Shown: positions 27,597 to 36,239, counted from the stretch's first letter. The stretch is DNA of 64,000 nt from Paenibacillus sp. CC-CFT747 (GCA_030323305.1 CP106741.1:5689501-5753500); one strand, 5' to 3'. Numbers and translations are program-made. The notes: generated by a model not told the origin, from the letters alone.

Positions 27597-28334
27597 CTTA
27601 GAGGATGGTCCCGCCTCAAGCGCCGCCTTCTGTAACTCTTCGATTTCGTCCTTCGTCAAAGGACGAAACTTGCCTCTCGGAAGCCCGCTTAGGAGCAAGG
27701 GGCCGAATTGGATCCGTTTCAGCTTAATGACCGGAAAATGAATCGCCTCGAACATCCGGCGCACCTGCCGGTTACGGCCTTCGTAAATCGTGATCGTGAT
27801 CACCGACTCGTTCTTCTCCGGGTTCACATCGTGGTAATCCACTTCCGCCGGCGCCGTCATCCCGTCCTCCAGCATAATGCCCTTCTGAAGCTTCTCCAGC
27901 AGGGAGCCGTGCGGCGTTCCTTTCACCGTAGCCCGGTAAGTGCGGGGCACATGGTGCTTAGGATGCGTCAGCAAGTTGGCGAAATCCCCGTCATTCGTAA
28001 GCAGCAGCAGGCCTTCCGTGTCGTAATCCAGCCGGCCAATGGGGTAAACCCTTTCCTTGACACCCGGAAGAAAATCCGTGACCACCTTTCGGCCTTCGGG
28101 ATCTTTGGCGCTTGTGATGACACCCTTCGGTTTATTCAGAACAAGGTAGATTTTGTTTTGTTTGTTGATGAGCCGTCCATCCACCTTGATAACATCGTTG
28201 GCAGGATCCACTTTCACTCCAAGCGTCCGGATCTGCTCACCGTTTACTTCCACCCGGCCTTGGGTTATGTATTCCTCGCACTTTCGGCGCGAAGCCAAGC
28301 CGGCCTGGGCCAAAACCTTTTGCAAACGTTCCAT
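27585..28334 (-). CDS. rluB: 23S rRNA pseudouridine synthase RluB
   Basis: It converts a specific uridine of 23S rRNA (position 2605 in E. coli numbering) to pseudouridine. The 249-residue protein has an N-terminal S4 RNA-binding domain (residues 2-60) and the catalytic motif IGRLDYDTEGLLLLTNDG with the active Asp. The tail motif GRNRQVRRMFEAI is typical of the RsuA/RluB group. The start is at 28334 (MERLQKVLAQAG). It sits between spmB and resA, as in Bacillus. Confidence 0.93.
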   Translation of the reverse strand: MERLQKVLAQAGLASRRKCEEYITQGRVEVNGEQIRTLGVKVDPANDVIKVDGRLINKQNKIYLVLNKPKGVITSAKDPEGRKVVTDFLPGVKERVYPIGRLDYDTEGLLLLTNDGDFANLLTHPKHHVPRTYRATVKGTPHGSLLEKLQKGIMLEDGMTAPAEVDYHDVNPEKNESVITITIYEGRNRQVRRMFEAIHFPVIKLKRIQFGPLLLSGLPRGKFRPLTKDEIEELQKAALEAGPSSKENG

Positions 28335-28405
28335 TTTGTCGGTTCACCTCAAGCTAATAATACCCATCCTGGGGTAAAATCACAAGTTGCCCGCCATGGA
28401 AACGC

Positions 28406-28426
28406 AAAAAACTCCCGAGGGAGTCA
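28406..28426 (-). terminator. Terminator of the dacB-spmA-spmB operon
   Basis: ACTCC-CTCG-GGAGT followed by TTTTTT on the minus strand; the hairpin begins at the spmB stop codon. Confidence 0.82.
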
Positions 28427-28957
28427 GCGGAAGACGAGATAGCAGATCAGAATGGCGGAGACGAACCCCACCGCATCGGAGATAAGGCCGACTTTAAGGG
28501 CATATCCCGCCTTGCGGATGCCCACCGCCCCGAAATAGACGGTAATGACATACAACGTAGTATCCGTGCTTCCTTGAATCGTGGAAGCGATTCTCCCGAT
28601 CATGGAGTCGGGCCCGAACTGATGAATAAGATCCGTGGTAAACGCAAGCGATCCCGCACCGGTGATAGGACGGAGAATGGCTAGCGGGAACACCTCGCCC
28701 GGAATTCCTATCCGGGCGAGCAGCGGCTTGATGACATCCATCACCAGGTCCAACGCTCCGGAAGCCCGGAACACGGTTATGGCTACCATCATCCCCACCA
28801 AATGGGGAATGATCGAGACAGCCGTCTGGAACCCGTCCTTGGCTCCTTCCACGAAGGATTCGTAAGCCGGCACCTTCCGGTAAGAAGCATAGAGCGGAAT
28901 AAAGACAATGATGATGGGAATGGCCCAGGCCGAAATGGCGGTAATGATCGAATACAT
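28424..28957 (-). CDS. spmB: Spore maturation protein B
   Basis: SpmA and SpmB are mother-cell membrane proteins needed for spore core dehydration and heat resistance. The 177-residue protein has several helices and a nucleoside-recognition (Gate) type core with RPITGAGSLAF and GSTDTTLYVITVYFGAVGIRK. ATG at 28957 and an in-frame GTG two codons earlier both follow AAGGGG. The gene begins 8 bp after spmA. Confidence 0.94.
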   Translation of the reverse strand: MYSIITAISAWAIPIIIVFIPLYASYRKVPAYESFVEGAKDGFQTAVSIIPHLVGMMVAITVFRASGALDLVMDVIKPLLARIGIPGEVFPLAILRPITGAGSLAFTTDLIHQFGPDSMIGRIASTIQGSTDTTLYVITVYFGAVGIRKAGYALKVGLISDAVGFVSAILICYLVFR

Positions 28958-28965
28958 GGACACCG

Positions 28966-29565
28966 TCACCCCTTCAGTGGAGGCAGGGGAGCGGCTTTGC
29001 GCCGATACCAGCGGTCCACGAGAATGGCGGCGGCCGTCGAGACAGCGGTTGCAAACAGCGTCGTCCCCACGATTTCTGCGGGATTGAGCGAGGCCGCATT
29101 CATCCGGATGGCGATCAGGGTGGTCGGAATCAGAGTAATGGAAGACGTATTCAGAGCGAGTAAGGTGCACATGGCCGGACTGGCGGCATCCTTGTAAGGA
29201 TTAAGCTTCTGAAGCTCCTGCATCGCCTTGATTCCCATCGGGGTTGCGGCATTGCCGAGTCCCAGGATATTGGCGCTCATGTTCGACATGATATACCCGA
29301 CCGCCGGATGATTAGCCGGAACGCTCGGAAACAGAAAACGGACGATGGGATAGAGCATCCGCGACAGCCGTTCAAGTAAACCGGCATCCTCGGCAATCCG
29401 CATCATGCCGAGCCAGAAAACCAGGATGCTGATCAGCCCGAAGCAGACGGTCACCCCTGTTTTGGCCCCGTCAAACACGGCTTGTGTCACGAGCTCGATT
29501 CTCCCCTGTACCGCGGCCACCACGAACCCGGCCACGATCATAAACAGCCAAATAAGATTAACCAT
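28966..29565 (-). CDS. spmA: Spore maturation protein A
   Basis: Partner of SpmB in spore dehydration. The 199-residue multi-helix protein shows SANILGLGNAATPMGIKAM and LNTSSITLIPTTLIA, typical of the family. ATG at 29565 (MVNLIWLFM) has GGGAGGAG 4 bp upstream and is preferred over an upstream in-frame start at 29580. The gene order dacB-spmA-spmB matches Bacillus, where it is one sigma-E operon. Confidence 0.94.
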   Translation of the reverse strand: MVNLIWLFMIVAGFVVAAVQGRIELVTQAVFDGAKTGVTVCFGLISILVFWLGMMRIAEDAGLLERLSRMLYPIVRFLFPSVPANHPAVGYIMSNMSANILGLGNAATPMGIKAMQELQKLNPYKDAASPAMCTLLALNTSSITLIPTTLIAIRMNAASLNPAEIVGTTLFATAVSTAAAILVDRWYRRKAAPLPPLKG

Positions 29566-29642
29566 GGTTCTCCTCCCCACGAGGTCAGCCGGCGGGTAAC
29601 CGGCTTAATTGGTACACGTGCCAGACTTGCTGCGGGCACTCC

Positions 29643-30791
29643 TTACAGCTCGAACAAGGTCTTCCAAACCCTGCGGAGCACCTGGCCGAAGCCAGGATCC
29701 GGCGAAGCCGGATCTCCTTCTACTCCCGCTTGTTGGAGAACTCCTCCCGCGGCCGGCTGGCTTGCGGACAGCGGTACGGCCCCTATCTTCCGTTCGCCCA
29801 AATAAACCTGAACCTGTCCCGGCGATCCCAGCTTGGCGTTAAGGGAACGGGCCGGCTCCCAAACGGTCACTTTACGCACGGACGCTTTTTCTTCTTCGGC
29901 AAGCGGGTATTCGAAAGAATAGGCTGTTCTTCCCTTTCCATCGACCTCCGCCCCCTTAACGACGAGCGTCTGAAGCGGATAATTATGAAATCCGTAGTCC
30001 AGCAGTCGGCTGTGATCCGCCCAGTCATCCGAGTCGTTAAGGGTGACGACGGCAAGCTGCTGGGTGCCCCGGGTGGCCGAGGAAACGAGGCAGCGGAGAG
30101 CCAGTTTGGTATACCCCGTTTTGACCCCATCGGCTCCGTCGTATATTTTCAGCATTTTGTTCTTGTTGTTCCAGACGCTGTCCCAGGGCTGGTTTTCCCT
30201 CGGCACCTTTTTGGTCGGCGTTTTGACGATTTCGCGAAACTTGGGATTTTTGAGGGCGTAAGCGGTGAGCTTGGCCATATCGTTGGCGCTGGCGTAATGC
30301 TCGTTGTGGTCAAGCCCGCTTGGGTTCATGAAATGGGAATGGTCCATTCCGATTTCCTCGGCCTTGGCGTTCATCAGGGTGGCAAACCCCTCCACCGAGC
30401 CGCCTACGTGTTCGGCAATGGCCGTGGCCGCGTCATTCCCCGAACGCAGCATGAGGCCGTAGAGCAAATGCTCGAGACTGATCTTCTCCCCAAGGTTCAA
30501 GTAAATGGAGGACCCTTCCTTGCGGTAGGCATTGGGGCCGACGGTTACCATATCGGAAATGTCGCCCTTTTCTATCGCGACGATCGCCGTCATGATTTTG
30601 GTCAGACTGGCAATCCGCATAGGACGGTCTCCCTGTTGGCTGTACAGAATCCTTCCGGAGGTCACGTCGATCAGAGCGGCCCCTTGGGCATGGGTCGTAA
30701 TGGGTTCCACAGCAAGCACGCGGGATGAACCGGTGCTCCAGGCGGTTAAGCCGAGCACTATCGCGCATGCCGTGATCAGCATCCGTTTCAT
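29643..30791 (-). CDS. dacB: D-alanyl-D-alanine carboxypeptidase DacB (PBP5*, sporulation)
   Basis: It trims the terminal D-Ala of cortex peptidoglycan side chains during sporulation. The 382-residue secreted enzyme has a signal peptide (residues 1-28), SxxK in ASLTKIM, SxN in RSGNDAAT and KTG in GVKTGYT, followed by a C-terminal domain. ATG at 30791 has GGGAG 8 bp upstream. Upstream on the minus strand TTATACAAG resembles a sigma-E -10 element, but the -35 is not clear. Being the first gene before spmA and spmB identifies it as DacB rather than a vegetative PBP5. Confidence 0.9.
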   Translation of the reverse strand: MKRMLITACAIVLGLTAWSTGSSRVLAVEPITTHAQGAALIDVTSGRILYSQQGDRPMRIASLTKIMTAIVAIEKGDISDMVTVGPNAYRKEGSSIYLNLGEKISLEHLLYGLMLRSGNDAATAIAEHVGGSVEGFATLMNAKAEEIGMDHSHFMNPSGLDHNEHYASANDMAKLTAYALKNPKFREIVKTPTKKVPRENQPWDSVWNNKNKMLKIYDGADGVKTGYTKLALRCLVSSATRGTQQLAVVTLNDSDDWADHSRLLDYGFHNYPLQTLVVKGAEVDGKGRTAYSFEYPLAEEEKASVRKVTVWEPARSLNAKLGSPGQVQVYLGERKIGAVPLSASQPAAGGVLQQAGVEGDPASPDPGFGQVLRRVWKTLFEL

Positions 30792-30892
30792 CTTTTCCAC
30801 TCCCGGAAGACATAGTCTTGTATAACATATGCTTACGGCCCGAGGAACATGTCCCTTGAGCCGGACAAGTTATCGGTAAAGAAGCGAAAGCG

Positions 30893-30933
30893 TAAAACAG
30901 CCCTGCCGTGAAGTCCACGGACAGGGCTGTCTC
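30893..30933 (-). terminator. Terminator of ytfJ
   Basis: ACAGCCCTG.CGTG and CACGG.CAGGGCTGT pair almost perfectly, followed by TTTT on the minus strand. Confidence 0.85.
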
Positions 30934-30947
30934 TGGCCCGCTATAGC

Positions 30948-31745
30948 TTAGAAATCGTAGTCGTCGCTCGTGTTCGAGTAGTTGTTCTTGTTCGTTTTGG
31001 CGCTGGCGCTTCCTGCCGTGGAGTTGGTTGCCGTTCCGGCCGTCGAAGCAGAAGCTGATGGAGTCGAAGTCGTCGTAGTGCTCATGCCGGTGGACGGCAG
31101 GATAGAGCCAAGTGCGGACCCCAGGGTGATGCCGGAAGTCAGCGGGTTGCTTACACTGGAGGTCAGCGGGTTAGTGAGACCGGAAGTGGCATACCCGAAG
31201 TTACCGGTCGTACTCATGGTTGGAGTCGAGCTCGTGGTGGCATTCATCTGGCTGCTGTATCCCGTTTGGGTACCGGAGGTCTGGGCCGTTGGAGTGCTTT
31301 GCGGCATCTGGCCGGCGGTTCCCATCGAAGCCCCTCCCGCCATCGGTTTTTTCATCATGCTTTGGATCTTGTCCACCACCTGAGGGGCGGAGTCGATCAG
31401 GCGCTCGTACAGATGAGTTTGGTTGTCAAGCGGAACGATTTTGACGCCCTGCTTTCCTACCACCAGAAACGCGATCGGCGTAATGGATACCCCGCCACCG
31501 CTCCCGCCGCCGAAAGGAAGAGCCACGTGAGCGTGTCTGGCTTCCATGCCTACACCCTCGTGCTCGTTCTCGGAAACAAATTCGCTTCCTCCCGCCGCGA
31601 ACCCGAAGCCCACTTTGGAAATCGGCATAATTACACTTCCATCCGGCGTTTCCACCGGATCGCCAACGATTGTGTTAACGTCGACCATTTCCTTAATGTT
31701 TTCCATCGCGGTTTTCATTAATCCTTGAATAGGATGGTCCGTCAT
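30948..31745 (-). CDS. ytfJ: GerW family sporulation protein YtfJ with long low-complexity tail
   Basis: YtfJ/GerW proteins are made in the forespore and affect spore germination. Residues 1-130 form the conserved domain (GDPVETPDGSVIMPISKVG, GGGSGGGVSITPIAFLVVG). Unusually a tail of about 130 residues, built mainly of Ser, Thr, Gly, Ala and Pro, follows. It has near-repeats (SGLTNPLTSSVSNPLTSG) and ends in a Lys/Asn/Asp-rich stretch. Bacillus YtfJ is only about 150 residues. ATG at 31745 has AAAGGAGG upstream. ytfI, its usual neighbour, is separated from it by a stress-protein gene with its own terminators. Confidence 0.9.
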   Translation of the reverse strand: MTDHPIQGLMKTAMENIKEMVDVNTIVGDPVETPDGSVIMPISKVGFGFAAGGSEFVSENEHEGVGMEARHAHVALPFGGGSGGGVSITPIAFLVVGKQGVKIVPLDNQTHLYERLIDSAPQVVDKIQSMMKKPMAGGASMGTAGQMPQSTPTAQTSGTQTGYSSQMNATTSSTPTMSTTGNFGYATSGLTNPLTSSVSNPLTSGITLGSALGSILPSTGMSTTTTSTPSASASTAGTATNSTAGSASAKTNKNNYSNTSDDYDF

Positions 31746-31991
31746 TGCTTTTCCTCCTTTAGTTGAACTAAAATGCCTAGGCTGCAGCCCGTCGCATCTT
31801 TCAAAAAGCGAGATGGCGTCTGCATTTATAATGTTCAGCATTTGTTAGCATGCCCGGCCTCACGAGGTTTATGTAGGGTGAAGGCCGGTTTATTTAGACA
31901 CCAACGGTAAAGGGATCGAAACGGCAGGCCTCGTCCCGGTTAAGGTGTATATAAATCCTTTGCTGTCTTCCCTTAAATTATTCGTATAACC
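31746..31991 (-). other. ytfJ upstream region without a gene
   Basis: About 245 bases between the ytfJ start and the terminators of the next gene upstream. A GCATG and, 15 bases on, CATTATA (minus strand) faintly resemble a forespore (sigma-F/G) promoter, but the spacing is short. No ORF or RNA motif is evident. Confidence 0.3.
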
Positions 31992-32020
31992 AAAAAAACC
32001 AGCCGGACTCGTCCGGCTGG
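31992..32020 (-). terminator. Second tandem terminator after the YsnF-type gene
   Basis: CCAGCCGGA-CGAG-TCCGGCTGG followed by seven T on the minus strand. Confidence 0.9.
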
Positions 32021-32030
32021 CAGGTACAGA

Positions 32031-32055
32031 AAAAAGCTGCCGTCACCGGCAGCTT
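32031..32055 (-). terminator. First tandem terminator after the YsnF-type gene
   Basis: AAGCTGCCG-GTGA-CGGCAGCTT followed by a T run on the minus strand, just past the stop. Confidence 0.9.
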
Positions 32056-32063
32056 ATTTCCTT

Positions 32064-33221
32064 TTATCGGTTATTGTAGCCTTTATCGGAATCCAGGTTC
32101 GAATTTCGGGGACGGTCATCCGACAGCCGCGAATCCAGATCGCGGGAACGGGAATTCCACTCATCCGACTTGTACTCGCTCGATCCGAATTCACGGGAAT
32201 CAGAAAGTCCCTCGCCTCTTACGGACGGGTTGCCGGAACGGTCAATGTGGGCCTCCTCACGCTTAACCGTATCGTGGACTTCCTTTGTTTCCTGCACCTT
32301 TCGCTTATCGATGGACACTTCACCGGTAACGACAGGCGTTTTGCGAACCTCGACCTTTTCTTCACTTACCGGGATGCGGATGGTCTCATCCTCCCCAATC
32401 GGTGTGTGATCCCTACGGCCGTCCCGAACGGAATGGCGTTCGATGACGACTTCTTCCCGGCTTACGGGAACGTCGATGGTCTTGTTTTCCTCTACCACTT
32501 CTTTATGAAGCTGGACTTCACCGGTCTGTACTCTCTCTTTGGAGACGTCCAGCTTCTCTTCCCGCAGCCTAAGGCTTCTCTGCTCATCCGAGTCATTCAG
32601 ATGCTCGGCCCGAGCCGTTGCCGTATGGGCCCCATTCCGCGCTTTCGATCCCCATGTGGCGGTATCGCTTGTATCTCTATTGGAAGGATCGTAATCGTAG
32701 GTCTTGTAGCTGTCCGCGTTCAAGGAATGATGGGTACGGAAAGTATCGTAGGCTTTGTGGTCCCGGGTGGCATCGGAATCGACGAAGACAAGAATTTTTC
32801 CTTCGTTCACATAGGAATCATACTGCTTCGCTTCCGTTTCCGACATGCCCATTCCGATCAATCCGCCGACCAGGCCTCCGGCTCCGGCACCTACAGCCGC
32901 TCCCGTAAGAGTGGCGGCGATCGGTCCGGCGGCAATCAGCGGCCCTACTCCCGGTATAGCCAATGCGCCCAGGCCGGCTAGAAGACCGGTAACCCCTCCG
33001 AGCACTCCTCCGGTTGCCGCTCCCGTTGCCAAGCCCTCTGGGGCTTTGGTATCGGTCTCGTCCGTAAGGCTTCTCATATCGTCCTTGTCCTTGGCAATAA
33101 CCGATATATCCTCCGACGCATAGCCTTGGCTTTTCAAATCCTCGATAGCCTTCACGGCTTCCTGCTCCGTATTAAACACACCGACAATTTTCTTGTTTTC
33201 GTTCAAATTATTTTCGTTCAT
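32064..33221 (-). CDS. YsnF/AvaK-domain stress protein (GS17M-like head, DUF2382 tail)
   Basis: This 385-residue protein has an N-terminal general-stress-17M-like domain (KIVGVFNTEQEAVKAIEDL, residues 10-55). A glycine-zipper stretch (residues 68-125, repeated GGVLGG and GAGGLVGGLIG) could insert in or coat membranes. A charged region follows, then a DUF2382 domain (residues 225-330) with repeats of the type LxKEVVEENKTIDVPVSREEVVIER. The tail is rich in Ser, Arg and Asp. ATG at 33221 has GGGAGGGA. A sigma-B-like promoter lies about 70 bp upstream. Roles in general stress are known for the family, but the mechanism is not. Confidence 0.87.
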   Translation of the reverse strand: MNENNLNENKKIVGVFNTEQEAVKAIEDLKSQGYASEDISVIAKDKDDMRSLTDETDTKAPEGLATGAATGGVLGGVTGLLAGLGALAIPGVGPLIAAGPIAATLTGAAVGAGAGGLVGGLIGMGMSETEAKQYDSYVNEGKILVFVDSDATRDHKAYDTFRTHHSLNADSYKTYDYDPSNRDTSDTATWGSKARNGAHTATARAEHLNDSDEQRSLRLREEKLDVSKERVQTGEVQLHKEVVEENKTIDVPVSREEVVIERHSVRDGRRDHTPIGEDETIRIPVSEEKVEVRKTPVVTGEVSIDKRKVQETKEVHDTVKREEAHIDRSGNPSVRGEGLSDSREFGSSEYKSDEWNSRSRDLDSRLSDDRPRNSNLDSDKGYNNR

Positions 33222-33287
33222 TTGGATTCCCTCCCAAAAATTTTTATGGAACTTTTGGACTATCACCAGCATGACACGATATGTATT

Positions 33288-33312
33288 TAACCCCATAGTC
33301 CCCTGCCTAAAC
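33288..33312 (-). promoter_or_regulatory. Sigma-B-like promoter of the YsnF-type stress gene
   Basis: On the minus strand GTTTAG, 13 bases, then GGGTTA, close to the sigma-B consensus GTTTAA-N12-15-GGGTAT. Some members of this family may lack a classical sigma-B, so a related sigma factor could use it. Confidence 0.45.
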
Positions 33313-33354
33313 AGGCCTTTTCTTCCGTTTTCCTGTTTTCCCCTTTTGGAAACC

Positions 33355-33379
33355 AAAAAAGGAACCCGAAGGTTCCTTT
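33355..33379 (-). terminator. Terminator of ytfI
   Basis: AAAGGAACC-TTCG-GGTTCCTTT followed by T residues on the minus strand. Confidence 0.88.
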
Positions 33380-33390
33380 CGTGCTTCTTT

Positions 33391-34092
33391 TTAAGGCTGC
33401 TGAACCCCCGGGTCAAAAAACTTTCGCGTCCGGATCAGGCGCCACGTTTTGCGTCCCCCGTTGACTTTTACCACGCGGATAACAAGGTAAATTCCGGCAA
33501 GCATGGCATAAAACACCCGAATCTGAGCTCTTCCTTCCGCCTCCGTCGAAAACATAACTTCGTTGTAATGCGGCTGAATATGAATCTTCGGTTTGGTGTC
33601 CAGCCGGATAAACTTGAAGACATACCCCAGGAGGGAAGACTTGATCCCCCAGCCGATTCCGGTCAGGATAGCCGTTTCCGGCGCATCCCCTACTCCGATT
33701 CTGGTGATCCAGCGAAGGTCCGTACACCTTACCTTGGCTAGCGTATCCCGGAACCAGTCGGAGAAGCTAAAGATCTCATTCAGGACCCTTCTTGCCGTCC
33801 GGTACCATTGCTCCAGGCTTTCCTTGGTAATCTGCTGGGTATCTTCAAACTGTCCCGTTTGGACATTCGGGCTCTTTCCTTTTACTTTCAGGTTTAAGCC
33901 TTTCCGGAATCCTTCAAAATTCATAGTCGGAATCTTCACCTTATAGCGAATCCACCCAAAAAGCATCCGAATCTCCAATGACAGCTTGTCATTATCCTTT
34001 ACCCGGGAGAAACGGGCCAGAATATGAATATCGCTCCATAGAATGACGGCCGCGGCCAGAACGATAAAGAGAAGTAACCCTATCCAGAACAT
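33391..34092 (-). CDS. ytfI: DUF2953 protein YtfI
   Basis: This 233-residue protein has an N-terminal membrane helix (residues 2-20), then a soluble domain with IRMLFGWIRYKVKIP and DLRWITRIGVGDAPETAILTG, typical of DUF2953, a second hydrophobic segment near 190-205 and a basic end. In Bacillus ytfI directly precedes ytfJ and both belong to the forespore programme. Here they are separated by the stress-protein gene. ATG at 34092 has GGCGGGG upstream. The molecular role is unknown. Confidence 0.85.
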   Translation of the reverse strand: MFWIGLLLFIVLAAAVILWSDIHILARFSRVKDNDKLSLEIRMLFGWIRYKVKIPTMNFEGFRKGLNLKVKGKSPNVQTGQFEDTQQITKESLEQWYRTARRVLNEIFSFSDWFRDTLAKVRCTDLRWITRIGVGDAPETAILTGIGWGIKSSLLGYVFKFIRLDTKPKIHIQPHYNEVMFSTEAEGRAQIRVFYAMLAGIYLVIRVVKVNGGRKTWRLIRTRKFFDPGVQQP

Positions 34093-34133
34093 AACGCATC
34101 CCCGCCTTCTCAGGTTAAACTAGACAAAAAAAC

Positions 34134-34166
34134 AAAAAACCCCGTTCCCTGCCGGGCGTACCGGCT
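34134..34166 (-). terminator. Probable terminator of scpAB
   Basis: Weak overlapping stems (GCCGG/CCGGC and CCCG/CGGG) are followed by a long T-rich tract on the minus strand, after the scpB stop. Confidence 0.5.
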
Positions 34167-34215
34167 GTGGTTCTCGGAGTTAGTATTCGCAAAAGGTTGG
34201 AAAAAATGCAAAAAA

Positions 34216-34826
34216 TTACGATTCCTCTTCGCCCAGATCATCCATCGTCAGCTGTCCCCCATCCAGCTTCTCGAACAACAGCCTTGCTTCTTCCTCGAGA
34301 TCCGTCTCCGTTTCGAACGCCGACGATTCCGGAAGCTCTTCAATGGAACGGAGTCCGAAATAATCGAGAAACTGCTTGGTCGTGCCATAAAGAATCGGCC
34401 GGCCCACCGCTTCCGCACGGCCGGTTTCCTCAATCAATTCCTTGGTCACCAGCGTATGTAAAGCCCGGTCGCATTTGACGCCCCGGATCTCTTCAATTTC
34501 CACCCGGGTAATCGGCTGGCGGTAAGCGACGATCGACAGGGTCTCCAAGGCCGCTTGGGAAAGCGAGGACCGCGAGGGGAATGGGCCAGACGCTCGAAAT
34601 AAGGGGCATGCTCGACGAGCGTCGTCATCTGGTAAGCCCCGGCCAGCTCGACGATCTGCACCCCGCGGCCCGCTTCCTTGAGCTCCTTCTGCAGCTCCTT
34701 GACCAGCGCCTCCGCTTCCCAGTCATCCATCTCGATAACATCGGCGAGCTGCTTCAAATCCAGCCCTTCATCGCCAGCGGCAAACAAAAGCCCTTCAATA
34801 ACGGATTTCATCCGCTGCAAGTCCAT
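34216..34826 (-). CDS. scpB: Segregation and condensation protein B, one frameshift
   Basis: ScpB is the winged-helix subunit of the SMC-ScpA-ScpB condensin that compacts and segregates chromosomes. The N-terminal part reads MDLQRMKSVIEGLLFAAGDE. The frame breaks after RLAHSP in the G run 34576-34579. One more base continues SRSSLSQAALETLSIVAYRQ and the family motif ITRVEIEEIRGVKCD. Corrected length is 203 residues. ATG at 34826 lies 32 bp inside the end of scpA and has GGAAGG upstream, so translation is coupled to scpA. Confidence 0.93.
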
Positions 34827-35577
34827 CGATGCTTCCTTCCTCTCTGGCCTGTATAACAATATCTTCAAAAAGCTTGTGCTGGTAGCACAAGATCCTTTTC
34901 ATTTTCATCAGCTCCAGCAGGGCCAGGAACGTAACCACGATCTCCTCCCGGGTGATTTCCGCGTCAAACAGCTTGGAGAAGAGAACCTTCCCGCCCCTTT
35001 GCTTCAGCTGTCCGACCACTTCCTTCATCCGGTCCTTCACCGAGATTTCGTCCCGGCGGATCTTAGCGACCTTGCCTCTTCCCGCCAATTTGCGCAGAGC
35101 TTTGCGGAACGCCCAGACGAGATCGGCCACTTGTAGGCCCTCCACCGGATTTTCCTGGGCTATGGGCAGAAAAGGGGTCAAATCCGCCGGCTCCCGGGTG
35201 AAGATCAGGCTTCTCTCCAGCTCCTTGTCCCGCAAATGATCGGCAATTTCCTTGAACTTGCGGTATTCCACCAGCTTCTGAACCAGCTCATCCCTCGGGT
35301 CGTAGCCTTCGTCCTCGTAATCGTCCCATTCCATCTCCAGAACGGGAGGCTTCGGCAGAAGAAGCTTGCTTTTGATAGAGAGAAGCGTGGCGGCCATCAC
35401 CAGAAATTCACTGGTAATTTCCAGCTCGAGTTCCTGCATCATGCCCAGGTATTCCATATACTGGTCGGTGATCATTTTGATGGGAATGTCGTAAATGTCC
35501 ACTTCCGATTTGTCAATCAAATGAAGAAGAAGATCAAGGGGGCCTTCAAATGTTTCCAGTTTAAACGTTACCTTCAC
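34795..35577 (-). CDS. scpA: Segregation and condensation protein A (kleisin)
   Basis: ScpA bridges the SMC heads in the condensin ring. The 260-residue protein begins with the typical VTFKLETFEGPLDLLLHLID and has the acidic linker MEWDDYEDEGYDPRDEL and the C-terminal winged helix EEIVVTFLALLELMKMKRI. GTG at 35577 is chosen for AGGGGG upstream. It lies 14 bp after the M50-like gene, so that gene, scpA and scpB form one unit. Confidence 0.93.
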   Translation of the reverse strand: MKVTFKLETFEGPLDLLLHLIDKSEVDIYDIPIKMITDQYMEYLGMMQELELEITSEFLVMAATLLSIKSKLLLPKPPVLEMEWDDYEDEGYDPRDELVQKLVEYRKFKEIADHLRDKELERSLIFTREPADLTPFLPIAQENPVEGLQVADLVWAFRKALRKLAGRGKVAKIRRDEISVKDRMKEVVGQLKQRGGKVLFSKLFDAEITREEIVVTFLALLELMKMKRILCYQHKLFEDIVIQAREEGSIDGLAADEIRY

Positions 35578-35591
35578 TCCATAGCCCCCTG

Positions 35592-36239
35592 TCAAATAGC
35601 ATAGCTGTGCATAATCCATTGGCTGAAAAGCCGGAAGACCGCCTCCAGGTAATGCTGCCCAAGCGGAGTAACCAACAGGACCATTAGCAGAAAAAAGCTT
35701 CCCCAGGCAAAGGCCCCTTTTCTTTCCTCCGCCGGCTTCCCCGCTGTAACAAGAATGGCTTTGGCCGCATCCATCGGGTACAAGGGAAGCAAGTTAAGAA
35801 TGCAGAGAAGGATGCTGACGATAAAGCAGTAGTGGAGGGTCTCTTTCAGCAAAAGCACGGCCCAGGTCGCCGGCCCGCTTTCCTCTAAGGGAACGGCAAA
35901 ATATAGCCACCAGAACAGAAGCCCAAGCAGAAAGTAAAGGATCGGGCCCATCCCATAGACGAGCCATGTGCTGAGGCGCGGGCTCTTGCGAAAGTTCGCC
36001 GGGGTCACGGGAACCGGTCGTCCCCAGCCGTATGGACCGAACAAAATCATGGCAAGGCCCAGGAAATCCAAGTGTGCGGCCGGATTTAACGTGACCCTCC
36101 CCTGCTCCTTGGCCGTCCTGTCGCCGAAGGCCAGGGCCAACGCCCCCTGCATGAAATCATGCAGGGTCACGACCAGAACAAAGGCCGCGACCCGGTAGAG
36201 GAGCGTTTCAAAATCGAGAAAAGGAGAAGCAACCTCCAT
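35592..36239 (-). CDS. Site-2-protease-like (M50 family) membrane protein with altered active site
   Basis: The 215-residue polytopic protein aligns by motif with short M50 proteases: after the first helix GRVTLNPAAHLDFLG and PVPVTPANFRKSPR match GRLTLNPxxHxDPxG and PVPVNPxxF. However, the HExxH zinc motif reads HDFMQG (Glu to Asp, second His to Gln), and the NxxPxxPLDG motif reads NLLPLYPMDAAK, keeping only the Asp. Catalysis is therefore doubtful. It overlaps the ribH stop by 1 bp and precedes scpA by 14 bp. A scaffold or regulator role is possible. I cannot name it. Confidence 0.8.
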   Translation of the reverse strand: MEVASPFLDFETLLYRVAAFVLVVTLHDFMQGALALAFGDRTAKEQGRVTLNPAAHLDFLGLAMILFGPYGWGRPVPVTPANFRKSPRLSTWLVYGMGPILYFLLGLLFWWLYFAVPLEESGPATWAVLLLKETLHYCFIVSILLCILNLLPLYPMDAAKAILVTAGKPAEERKGAFAWGSFFLLMVLLVTPLGQHYLEAVFRLFSQWIMHSYAI

